This document shows positions 56,438 through 64,000 of a stretch of DNA of 64,000 nucleotides, one piece after another (within the stretch, counting starts at the first letter, position 1; each line of letters opens with the position of its first letter). The stretch is from the IMG/VR virus record IMGVR_UViG_3300021952_000001, positions 1 to 64,000 of that record. One strand, written 5' to 3'. The notes below the pieces were generated by a model. The model was given only the letters and a program-made list of their open reading frames with translations. It was not told where the DNA came from and searched no databases. This DNA is from a virus. Position numbers and translations under genes: made by a program.

Positions 56438-56536
56438 ATGGCAACTTGTAATTCATGTGGAGCTAATGTGGGATGTGGATGTAACTTAAACAAAAGTGGA
56501 CAATGCGCAGCCTGTGCTTCTAAAGTAAATAAATAA
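56438..56536 (+). CDS. Six-Cys microprotein, 32 aa
   Basis: A 32-residue frame, MATCNSCGANVGCGCNLNKS then GQCAACASKVNK, with Cys at 4, 7, 13, 15, 23 and 26. It lies between two virion genes with spacing of 1 and 6 bases. Perhaps a metal-binding cofactor or minor virion component. Confidence 0.5.
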   Translation: MATCNSCGANVGCGCNLNKSGQCAACASKVNK

Positions 56537-56542
56537 TAAATT

Positions 56543-57457
56543 ATGTTATCACCTAGATTAACAAATTGTGTTGAGTGTTCAACTATACCAGTTTTATTAA
56601 ACAATATAGATTGTAAACTTGCAGAGATGGCTAATAATTTATATAACAATGTTATATTAATGCTTAACCAACCTGTTCAAGGAAATACAATTATTGATCT
56701 ATTGAACTACAGAAGAATACTTACTTTCAAGTATTGTAATCCAGATTATGCTGGATGTTATACAGTACCAATGATTGCTAGTAGAATTAAAATTCTAACA
56801 GCTGGATGTAAAACTATTCCATGTCAACCATGTATGGAACCACTTACAACAACTAGTACTTCTAGTACCAGTACCAGTACCAGTACCAGTACATCAACTA
56901 GTACAAGTACAACAACAACTACCACTACAACAGATCCATATTATTACTATATAGCTAATTTATATGCATGTCCTAATTGTGATACTCCTAGTGGTACTGA
57001 TACAATAATTAAATCAGTATCTCCTTTAACTATTGGAAATTGGATTCCTTGGGTTAGTGGTGGTAATGTTTATATGTTCAATGTATTGTCTGTAACAAGT
57101 CCTTTTTATATGGCAACATTTATTGATGCTGGTGGAGAAATTACAACCTGTGGTTGTCCGACAACTACAACTACTACTACCACAATTGCAGGTCCTACTA
57201 TTAACATAGGACTAGATGTATCATCTGGATGTAATATACTTACTCCAATTAGTGGAACATTTGATGGTGGTACTTTTTGTACTTCTTCAACTATAACTTC
57301 ATTAGGACTTCCATTTAGTGATTATATAGGATCACCTGATACATATGTATCATTTTTTGTATCTGATGGTAGTGGTCAATATAGAGAGGTACTCAATCCT
57401 GCAATAGGTGAACATACAGCAACAATTATAGGACCTTGTTCAACTTGTCCAGTATAA
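56543..57457 (+). CDS. Thr/Ser-linker protein with two Cys-bearing domains, 304 aa
   Basis: A helical Cys-rich N-terminal domain (about residues 1-95), a 30-residue Thr/Ser linker made of repeated (ST) pairs (about 95-129), a strand-rich domain with paired Cys (ACPNCDTPSG), a second poly-Thr tract after GCPTTTTTTT and a last beta domain with Cys. The DNA under the first linker is a hexanucleotide repeat (AGTACC). Modular virion proteins of this type are tail fibres or appendages. Function inferred. Confidence 0.55.
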   Translation: MLSPRLTNCVECSTIPVLLNNIDCKLAEMANNLYNNVILMLNQPVQGNTIIDLLNYRRILTFKYCNPDYAGCYTVPMIASRIKILTAGCKTIPCQPCMEPLTTTSTSSTSTSTSTSTSTSTSTTTTTTTTDPYYYYIANLYACPNCDTPSGTDTIIKSVSPLTIGNWIPWVSGGNVYMFNVLSVTSPFYMATFIDAGGEITTCGCPTTTTTTTTIAGPTINIGLDVSSGCNILTPISGTFDGGTFCTSSTITSLGLPFSDYIGSPDTYVSFFVSDGSGQYREVLNPAIGEHTATIIGPCSTCPV

Positions 57458-57486
57458 TAAATTAATAATATATAAATAAAAATAAA

Positions 57487-57711
57487 ATGAGTTGTACCAA
57501 TTGCTTTAATGGTTGTGCTGAAACAACTTCAGATCAATGTGTAAAATATACAGGAATAGACATTCCTGAATTAGGTATTGTCAAAGGTGACCCTTTAGCT
57601 GCTGTGTTGCAAAGTATCAATGATGCCATTATAGCGCTACAGATAGCTATTACAACAACAACTACTACCACTGTGGCACCAACTACCACAACAACTACTA
57701 CTAGTGCTTAA
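57487..57711 (+). CDS. Small Cys-rich protein with poly-Thr tail, 74 aa
   Basis: CTNCFNGCAETTSDQC holds four Cys near the start, then a helical part (VLQSINDAIIALQIAI) and a C-terminal poly-Thr tract (TTTTTT...TTTTTTTSA). Similar in composition to its neighbours; likely a virion accessory or linker. Confidence 0.5.
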   Translation: MSCTNCFNGCAETTSDQCVKYTGIDIPELGIVKGDPLAAVLQSINDAIIALQIAITTTTTTTVAPTTTTTTTSA

Positions 57712-57722
57712 AACCAAAGAAT

Positions 57723-58307
57723 ATGACAGTATTAATAACATTAACAACGGCAGGAACAGATTCTGGTCCTTTTAGTTTATATTCAAATCTAGATGGATTT
57801 GTTACACCATTTGAAACAGGTGTAAGTAGATTTGCATTAGAAGCTGGATATACATCTACACTTGTTCCAGATTTTACAGCCACTGTAAGAGTTAAATCTA
57901 CAGGAGCATGTACAAACTATACAGATTTGCCTATTACAGGTACAACCACAACTACAAGTAGTAGTACCACTACAAGTACAACTACTATCCCTGCTTATGT
58001 GTTTAGTAATGGTACAATCTTAAGTAAAGCATCTAGTTCAGGAACTGTTACAGAAACTATAACAGGAACATTAACTGTAAACTCAGGACCTGCAGTATTT
58101 CATGCAAGAATAAATGTAAATACTGGTGATTCAGGATATGTTAATTTTACAGTGAGTGGTATTGATGCTAGTATAATTTCTAGATCTGGATCAGGTATTA
58201 GTGATGGTCCAAGTTTCTCTGTACCTGTAGGAGTATATTCTTATTCATTAAGAGTAGATGCAACAAGTGCACCTGTATTTACAGTAGTGACTGGAGAAAT
58301 TGTATAA
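57723..58307 (+). CDS. Beta-rich virion protein with Thr/Ser linker, 194 aa
   Basis: Two beta-rich parts joined by a Thr/Ser linker (TGTTTTTSSSTTTSTTT). The first part DSGPFSLYSNLDGFVTPFETG and the GYTSTLVPDFTATVRVKSTGACTNY stretch form a small Ig-like domain that recurs in phage tail and appendage proteins of gut and aquatic Bacteroidetes phages. Likely a surface-exposed structural protein. Confidence 0.5.
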   Translation: MTVLITLTTAGTDSGPFSLYSNLDGFVTPFETGVSRFALEAGYTSTLVPDFTATVRVKSTGACTNYTDLPITGTTTTTSSSTTTSTTTIPAYVFSNGTILSKASSSGTVTETITGTLTVNSGPAVFHARINVNTGDSGYVNFTVSGIDASIISRSGSGISDGPSFSVPVGVYSYSLRVDATSAPVFTVVTGEIV

Positions 58308-58349
58308 TATATTTCAGTAGGTTTGTTGGTTTTCTTACTGAACATAATT

Positions 58350-58386
58350 CCTCAGTGTAATATTTTACACTGGGGTTTTTTGTTTT
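58350..58386 (+). terminator. Intrinsic terminator after the Thr-linker cluster
   Basis: CCTCAGTGTAA pairs over 11 positions (one G-U) with TTACACTGGGG around a TATT loop and runs into TTTTTTGTTTT. A TCAGTA/TACTGA hairpin lies just before it. Confidence 0.9.
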
Positions 58387-58430
58387 ATAACTATTTTAGT
58401 TATAAATAATAACCTGTCTAATTAAAAATA

Positions 58431-58463
58431 TTTGGAAAGTATAAAAACTATTCTTTATCTTTA
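58431..58463 (+). promoter_or_regulatory. Possible internal promoter
   Basis: TTTG (58431-58434), 21 bases, then TATCTTTA (58456-58463), a one-mismatch form of the Bacteroidetes promoter, 29 bases before the phosphoesterase gene and downstream of a strong terminator. Confidence 0.4.
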
Positions 58464-58492
58464 CCATATTTTTTAACTAAATAGCACTCTAT

Positions 58493-59710
58493 ATGTCTGA
58501 AAACCAAGCATTGTTAAATCAATTAGAAGACCTGCTTCGATTAAAAAGATCTAAAAAATTCTACGCTGAAAGACTTGGAATTACAGAATCTGAAGTAAAT
58601 GATTTGTTAAAAGAATTGAAAGAACAGAATAACGAACCTCTACCAGAAGTTTATAATGCTGTTACAAAGAAAGTTAATATTGACAAAGGTACATTAGAAA
58701 GTACAATTGTTTCTGACTTTGATCCAAAGGATGATATTGAACTAGCCAAATTACATAAAATAGATCTTGACAAGTATGTTATTACAAACTACTGGTCTAA
58801 GATGTTACCAAGTGGGAAGTTTACTTCCTCAGTCTTCTCAAAAAGAAAACAAGCAGAAGATTATTCTCCCGAAGACTTTATCAAGTTTTTAGAAAACTAC
58901 ACACCTAGACCTCAATCAATATTTGCTGTTGATGTTGATAGTAGTAAAGAACATGTGAATGTTGAAATATCATTATCAGATTATCACTTAGCCAAAAGAC
59001 ATATTGATGGAGATAACAGTCCTGCTGAAAGAGCTAGACGTTATTTTAATGTTGCTGAGTCATTAATTAGAAAAGTGAGATCAATATATAACATAGACAC
59101 AATTGTGTTCCCTATATCGAATGATTTCTTTCACACTGATAACTATCAACATCAAACTACAAATGGTACACCACAGGACACTATAATGGATTATAGTTCT
59201 GAGTATGAATTAGGATTTGATATTCTAGTTAGCACTATTAACATGTTGAAAAACAATTGTAGTAATGTAGAAGTTATATTAGTTCAAGGTAATCATGATA
59301 GAACTAAATCATTTTATCTTGCACATGCATTAGATGTGTTCTTCAAGAATAATTATGATGTAAGATTTAAAAGAGAACATAGTGTTGTAAAAGGAATAAC
59401 ATTAGGTAATACATTTATTGGTTGGCACCATGGCAACTGTAAAATAGAAGATCTTCCTTTATTATTTGCTACACATCCAGATTATAGTAAAGAATTTGGT
59501 AATGCAACATTTAGAGAAGTTCATACAGGTGATAAACATCACTACATGGCTAAAGAAATTAAGGGAGTAAGAATACAACAAATGCCTAGTTTATCAGGAA
59601 CTGATAGATGGCATCTAGATAGTAATTATGTACATTCAGTACGAGCAGCCCTGGCTTTAGTTTATGATTATAAACATGGAAAGGTTTGCGAGTTTGAAGA
59701 AAGAATTTAA
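58493..59710 (+). CDS. Metallophosphoesterase (MPE-family) with N-terminal HTH
   Basis: 405 residues. The N-terminus LLRLKRSKKFYAERLGITESEVNDLLKEL is an HTH-like helix pair. The phosphoesterase part has SLSDYHLAKRH (DxH), VFPISNDFFHTDN (second motif, with Asn-Asp in place of Gly-Asp), LVQGNHDRTKS (GNHD) and a HTGDKHHY end (GxKHxH type). It probably acts on nucleic acids or cyclic nucleotides; its place among structural genes is odd, as in crAss-like genomes where a phosphatase sits near tail genes. Confidence 0.75.
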   Translation: MSENQALLNQLEDLLRLKRSKKFYAERLGITESEVNDLLKELKEQNNEPLPEVYNAVTKKVNIDKGTLESTIVSDFDPKDDIELAKLHKIDLDKYVITNYWSKMLPSGKFTSSVFSKRKQAEDYSPEDFIKFLENYTPRPQSIFAVDVDSSKEHVNVEISLSDYHLAKRHIDGDNSPAERARRYFNVAESLIRKVRSIYNIDTIVFPISNDFFHTDNYQHQTTNGTPQDTIMDYSSEYELGFDILVSTINMLKNNCSNVEVILVQGNHDRTKSFYLAHALDVFFKNNYDVRFKREHSVVKGITLGNTFIGWHHGNCKIEDLPLLFATHPDYSKEFGNATFREVHTGDKHHYMAKEIKGVRIQQMPSLSGTDRWHLDSNYVHSVRAALALVYDYKHGKVCEFEERI

Positions 59711-59712
59711 AA

Positions 59713-60441
59713 ATGGCAACACTAAGAAAATTAGTATCGGATGTACGTTCAGTACATAAAATTTTATCCACTGACAGTTTGATAACTGACAGAGCTATTG
59801 CATCTGAAATTAGAAACAACTCTCTATTGTTAATCAAACGAGAAACTAATTTAAGAAAGCTCTGGGCAACTGATACTTTATTTACTACTATTCCATGTTT
59901 AGAGATGATAGAAGTACCAATCTCTGAATGCTGTGATTATGTAGATCCTTGCAGTATAGCAAGAACAAAATATAAACTCCCACGTATCTCTGAAGGAAAC
60001 TATCAGTATGTTATACAGGGAGTTTACTCTATTAATGCAATGAGTGGTCAAGGAAAGAAATTGAAAGAGATTTCAGTTAATAGATATTTGAATCTATTAA
60101 AACTTCCTATTATTAAGAAAGAAGATTATTTCTGGATTTCTAATGGTTATTTGTATGTCACTAACCCATTGTTACAAGCTATACGATTTGTAGCATTCTT
60201 TGAAGAAGATGTTGATAATAACATCATGTATCCAGAATGTGGATGTGGAAGTGCACAATACACTACAGAACAAATCTGTCAGAATCCATTAGATAAAGAG
60301 TTTCCTCTTCCAGGATACTTAGAACAACAGGTTCTTGAATTAACATCTAAGAAGTTATTATCTACTTATTTTAATCTTAAAACAGATGTAAGTCAAGATA
60401 ATGTAGATGGCCAAGCACCAAATGCAAAACCAAATAATTAA
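59713..60441 (+). CDS. Virion protein, probable neck/ring component, 242 aa
   Basis: Not recognised. Helical N-terminus, an ISECCDYVDPCSIAR segment, strand-rich middle (YQYVIQGVYSINAMSG), and a PECGCGSAQ Cys pair near residue 178. By position between the phosphoesterase and the tail genes it is probably a ring or adaptor protein. The family is unclear. Confidence 0.45.
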   Translation: MATLRKLVSDVRSVHKILSTDSLITDRAIASEIRNNSLLLIKRETNLRKLWATDTLFTTIPCLEMIEVPISECCDYVDPCSIARTKYKLPRISEGNYQYVIQGVYSINAMSGQGKKLKEISVNRYLNLLKLPIIKKEDYFWISNGYLYVTNPLLQAIRFVAFFEEDVDNNIMYPECGCGSAQYTTEQICQNPLDKEFPLPGYLEQQVLELTSKKLLSTYFNLKTDVSQDNVDGQAPNAKPNN

Positions 60442-60917
60442 TGAGAACAAAGATTGATTGGAGAAGTGCCAGTAAAGAAAACTATAATGACTTCTGTAAA
60501 AAGCATCCAACTATAAAGATTACATTTGATAACTGGAGAAACATTCTCTACACTTACAATGAATCATTTAAAGAGTATGTTTTAGAAACAGGAGAGAAAG
60601 CTAAGCTTCCTTATGGTTTTGGTGAGTTTTCAATCAATAAAAAGAAAAGAAGAAGATTAAAAGGAATAGATGGTAAGGAGTTTGTTAATCTTCCTATAGA
60701 TTGGCAAAAGACAAAAGAAAAAGGTAAAGTGATTTACAATTTCAATTATCATACAGAAGGTTATTTCTTTGGATGGATGTGGTTTAAAACTACAGCTAGA
60801 TTTAAAAACTCTGATCTTTGGTATTTTAAACCATCAAGACTTACATCCAGATTACTATCGCACTATCTTAAAACCAGCGACAAGTACCAACACATTTACA
60901 AAGAATGGAAACGCTAA
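60441..60917 (+). CDS. Conserved virion-region protein, 158 aa
   Basis: Basic, aromatic-rich protein (FDNWRNILYTYNESFKEYVLET, GYFFGWMWFKTTARFKNSDLWYF). This type occurs at the same place in crAss-like phages, before the tail genes; its role is not known. It starts on the last base of the previous stop. Confidence 0.5.
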   Translation: MRTKIDWRSASKENYNDFCKKHPTIKITFDNWRNILYTYNESFKEYVLETGEKAKLPYGFGEFSINKKKRRRLKGIDGKEFVNLPIDWQKTKEKGKVIYNFNYHTEGYFFGWMWFKTTARFKNSDLWYFKPSRLTSRLLSHYLKTSDKYQHIYKEWKR

Positions 60918-60920
60918 ACT

Positions 60921-61907
60921 ATGAGCTACTACTATAAATATGATTTCGTATCACCAGAACCTGTCTATGCCACTGTAAAAGAGGAATTAAAATCCTATTT
61001 TGATACAGGAGCAGTAGATGATCTTTTATTCCCTACTTACTTGGACAAATGTCTTAAGAAGCTAGGTAGAACTACTTATGTAATTGCGGAAGAAACTCTT
61101 TATATAGAAGACTTCCAAGCAAGACTTCCAGATAACTTTTATGCTGTAAGAGAAGCTTGGATGTGTACAGAGATTCCTCAGTACCCATATCAGTCTGCTA
61201 ACTCATTCTATTCACAAGCAGCTAGTGCTACAACTATTCAAGTTAGTCCTATTGTTTATGGTGGAAATCCATGTGATAATCCATGTTCTAATCCTGAATG
61301 TCAACAATGTGATTGTAATGGTGCATGTATGCCTTTATTAGCTCAAGCTGTATACAAAACAAATACACAGACATCTAGATCATTTAGACTTGAGTATTTA
61401 CTTAAACCAGGTAATATTTCTGCTAAACAACATTGTGGTGTAGAATATACAAATAACTGGGAGTTCTATCAAGATGCTCCTCCTGTACATGAGTTTACTC
61501 CAGGATCTGCAAGTTATGATTCATTTGATGTTAGAGATAATAAACTTGTAACTAATTTCAGAAATGGAATTGTACATTTAGTATTCTATGCTACAGAATA
61601 CGATCAAATAGGAAATCAAATGATTCCTGATAACTATCGTATTAGAGAGTATGTAGAAGCATTCATTAAATACAAAGTATTTGAAATGTTAACTAACCAA
61701 ACTGTTGATGAAACATTCAATCAGTTACAACAAAAGTTAGTTTACCATAAACAGCTATATGAAGAAGCATTCATCATGGCTAGTATTGAAATCAAGAAAC
61801 AAACTGCATGGGAAAAACAAAGACGAGTTAAAAATGACTTGAATAGGTTTAACATGTACGAACTACCAAATAGAACTAATAGATACGGTAGAAGAAGAAA
61901 TAATTAA
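60921..61907 (+). CDS. Virion protein, probable ring component, 328 aa
   Basis: Begins YYYKYDFVSPEPVYATVKEELKSYFDTGAVDDLLFPTYLDKCLKKL, a helical start typical of head-tail rings in this phage type. A Cys-rich insert (NPCDNPCSNPECQQCDCNGAC, residues 115-135) likely binds metal or forms disulfides. The C-terminus is Arg/Asn-rich. It precedes the large final gene by 7 bases. Confidence 0.5.
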   Translation: MSYYYKYDFVSPEPVYATVKEELKSYFDTGAVDDLLFPTYLDKCLKKLGRTTYVIAEETLYIEDFQARLPDNFYAVREAWMCTEIPQYPYQSANSFYSQAASATTIQVSPIVYGGNPCDNPCSNPECQQCDCNGACMPLLAQAVYKTNTQTSRSFRLEYLLKPGNISAKQHCGVEYTNNWEFYQDAPPVHEFTPGSASYDSFDVRDNKLVTNFRNGIVHLVFYATEYDQIGNQMIPDNYRIREYVEAFIKYKVFEMLTNQTVDETFNQLQQKLVYHKQLYEEAFIMASIEIKKQTAWEKQRRVKNDLNRFNMYELPNRTNRYGRRRNN

Positions 61908-61914
61908 TTAAGTT

Positions 61915-64000
61915 ATGGCAAATAACACAGAAGATACAACTCCTCAAGGAAACATCAGACAAGAGTATAAGAATGCCACTGTAGGTTTAAACTTGGACCA
62001 AACTGTTAATCAGATTAAACCAGGTACACTTACATATGCATTAAATGCTGCTGTTGAAAACTTTGATGCTAACTCAATTAATTACCAAAATGAACAAGGT
62101 AATGAGTTTTGTTTGCAGTTTCCTGAGAATCATGTATTAATTGGTACATATTTTATTAGTGAACAAAACAAACATATTTTCTTTTTAGTAAATCCTACTG
62201 CTGACAATTATAGTTGTGAGATTGGATTCATGGATAATAATGATTGTATTTATCAAACACTTGTATCTGCTACTTGTTTAAACTTTCAAGTTGATCATCC
62301 TATACATAAAGTTGTACATAGAATTACAAATTGTACAACAGAGATATATTGGACAGATGGGTTTAATCCTAGAAGATATTTAGATATAAATAATATTCCT
62401 TATAAGTTAGCTTCAGGAAGTCCTTTATGTAATCCTATATATTCAAATGAATTAGATTGCAATCAATTAAAGATGCAACCTAATTTTGATATTCCTCAAT
62501 TAGAAGTAGATAAAATTACTACTGGAGGAAGTGTTACTGCTGGTACATATCAGTTTGCTGCACAGTATTCTGATGCATCTGGTAATGGATATACATCATT
62601 TTACTCTGTTACAAATCCAACACCTGTTGCTGACATACATATTACATCTCAAGATTTTAATTATCCTGTAGGTAAATCTATTGTTGTTAATGTTTCACAT
62701 TTAGATTTAACAGGACAATTTCAATATTTTAATCTTGCTGTAATTAAAACAGTAAATGCAATTACATCAGTAGAGCTAATTGGTACATATTTTATTGATG
62801 GTGAAAATAGAAAGATTACTTATACAGGGCAGATTGTAGATAACATTCGTTTGTCTATTAATGATATCTTTGAAAAGTTTCCATACTATGATGTTGCTGA
62901 AGACTTAACTGCTGTACAAGATATTCTTGTATGGGATGGTCTTAAGTCTAATGAAAGAGTCAGTTATCAAAAGATAGCTAATCAAGTTTCTTTATTATGG
63001 GAAACATATAAAATTCCTAACACTGAAAATTATGCAAATGAATTAAATGCTACAAACTTACGTGGATATCTACGTGATGAAGTGTATGCATTTGAAATTG
63101 TATTTCTTTTAAATAATGGAATGCAAACAGATGGATTCCATATTCCTGGTAGAGTATCTACTCCATCAGATAATGATCCTATTTATGTAACTGATCCAGA
63201 TTTTATTGGAGAACCTATCACTGGACATAATTATAATTATCGTTGGACAGTATATAACACTGCTACAGTAATTGGAACTGCTACAGGAGAAAAGATAGGA
63301 AATGCCACTCCATATCAATATGGTAACTTTGCTTATTGGCAATCAGAAGAAAAATACCCTTGTGATGAGAATATATGGGGAGATCTTGCAGATCAACCTA
63401 TTAGACATCATAAGTTTCCAGATGTATTAGTATCACCTATATATGAATCAAAAACATTTACAGGAAAAGATACAATGGAGATGGGTAATGATGCTGTCTA
63501 TCCTATTGGTGTTAAGATAAATACAGAACAAATTAAATCATTAATAGATTCTTCAAATCTTACACAAGATCAAAAAGATAGTATTGTAGGATTTAAAATT
63601 GTACGTGGTGATAGATCTACAAATAAATCTATTATTGCAAAAGGTATTCTTAGAAACGTAGGAAAGTATACAAGAGAAAATCAAGACTATTACTATCCTA
63701 ACTATCCATATAATGATCTTAGTGCAGATCCTTTCTTAAATACAACTAATAATGCTTGGACACAGTTGTGTACAGCATTTGAAATAAATGTTTTAAAATT
63801 TAATCTTCCTGAAGATAATCCTACATATTTAGAAGTTAAGTATACAGATTGTAATACTAATAAAACTGCTTCTATAAAATATGATACATTAGGTTTGAAA
63901 TCATTATGTTCTATAGGTGTTCCTGTTATACAAGGAATTGGTCCTAAGAATAAAATGGATATGGTAAATGGTGGATTATATGTTCCTGCTCCAGATTGTA
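61915..64000 (+). CDS. Large virion protein, probable tail muzzle/tube, 5' part
   Basis: Open from ATG at 61915 to the end of the window (695 codons and more), so the 3' end is missing. The start (TVGLNLDQTVNQIKPGTLTYALNAAVENFDANS) and the repeated beta-rich, Tyr/Asn-rich domains match the large tail or muzzle proteins that follow the ring genes in crAss-like phages. It would close the tail and touch the host surface. No enzyme motif is seen in this part. Confidence 0.6.
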   Translation, partial: MANNTEDTTPQGNIRQEYKNATVGLNLDQTVNQIKPGTLTYALNAAVENFDANSINYQNEQGNEFCLQFPENHVLIGTYFISEQNKHIFFLVNPTADNYSCEIGFMDNNDCIYQTLVSATCLNFQVDHPIHKVVHRITNCTTEIYWTDGFNPRRYLDINNIPYKLASGSPLCNPIYSNELDCNQLKMQPNFDIPQLEVDKITTGGSVTAGTYQFAAQYSDASGNGYTSFYSVTNPTPVADIHITSQDFNYPVGKSIVVNVSHLDLTGQFQYFNLAVIKTVNAITSVELIGTYFIDGENRKITYTGQIVDNIRLSINDIFEKFPYYDVAEDLTAVQDILVWDGLKSNERVSYQKIANQVSLLWETYKIPNTENYANELNATNLRGYLRDEVYAFEIVFLLNNGMQTDGFHIPGRVSTPSDNDPIYVTDPDFIGEPITGHNYNYRWTVYNTATVIGTATGEKIGNATPYQYGNFAYWQSEEKYPCDENIWGDLADQPIRHHKFPDVLVSPIYESKTFTGKDTMEMGNDAVYPIGVKINTEQIKSLIDSSNLTQDQKDSIVGFKIVRGDRSTNKSIIAKGILRNVGKYTRENQDYYYPNYPYNDLSADPFLNTTNNAWTQLCTAFEINVLKFNLPEDNPTYLEVKYTDCNTNKTASIKYDTLGLKSLCSIGVPVIQGIGPKNKMDMVNGGLYVPAPDC

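Noticed and set aside
43234-61907. Possibility of stop-codon reassignment, as in some crAss-like phages
   Set aside because: The virion genes read as full-length proteins with standard stops, with no in-frame TAG or TGA breaks needed, so the standard code fits.
1-64000. Search for integrase, repressor or attachment sites, and for rRNA or insertion sequences
   Set aside because: No integrase, transposase, cI-type repressor, rRNA or insertion-sequence ends were recognised, which fits a lytic phage, although genes outside the window are unseen.

Overview
The window is one continuous piece of a large, AT-rich double-stranded DNA phage genome, most likely a podovirus of the crAss-like type infecting a member of the Bacteroidetes/Flavobacteria. 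The evidence for phage is a terminase-portal-scaffold-capsid run next to a long, tightly packed replication and nucleotide-metabolism block. The evidence for the host phylum is three TTG-N(19-20)-TAnnTTTG-type or related promoters (6981-7011 and 25961-25990 on the minus strand, a -7 box at 43207-43214 on the plus strand), AT-rich leaders without a Shine-Dalgarno sequence, and a small CCGNxCxxCPY protein typical of that phylum. The crAss-like assignment is an inference from gene order (an HU/IHF-like gene just before terL, then portal, scaffold, MCP, ring-type genes and a large tail-type gene) and from the replication set (PolB, DnaG-like primase, DnaB-like helicase, SSB, ThyX, UDG, rIIA/rIIB-like, Sak4-like ATPase).

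Layout. 1-285: the 3' end of a plus-strand FkbM-type methyltransferase, closed by a convergent terminator. 297-33.5 kb, minus strand: glycosyltransferase, GroES-like and thioredoxin accessory genes; nucleotide enzymes (MazG, ThyX, HAD, dNMP kinase); RecA; a PD-(D/E)XK exonuclease; the rIIB/rIIA-like pair; UDG; primase, SSB, Sak4-like ATPase, SF2 helicase, DnaB-like helicase, a possible loader and PolB; then about 7 kb of small unknown genes with a tandem array of six paralogs at 29391-31032. 33.58-34.95 kb: a non-coding RNA region with a complete tmRNA, an oversized tRNA-like RNA and other hairpins, ended by an intrinsic terminator. 35.0-42.0 kb, minus strand: a VWA/MoxR pair and a dense run of very small genes, many encoding membrane proteins. 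42.0-43.2 kb: the strand-switch region, with tandem AT-rich repeats, a terminator and one or two isolated minus genes. 43.2-64 kb, plus strand: the virion block (wHTH regulator, HU/IHF-like protein, small terminase candidate, TerL, portal, scaffold, MCP, an initiator-like tRNA, neck/ring-type proteins, Thr/Ser-linker proteins, a phosphoesterase and a large virion protein running off the end).

How it works together. The minus block copies the DNA, supplies nucleotides and recombination, and probably manages the host through rII-like proteins, MoxR-VWA, a lipoprotein and small membrane proteins. The plus block builds the particle. The tmRNA and the two tRNA-like or tRNA elements suggest the phage also manipulates translation. 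Eighteen genes of 26-59 residues, most of them located by reading the gaps directly, show that the coding density is even higher than long ORFs alone suggest. All family assignments come from reading motifs by eye; no database search was run.
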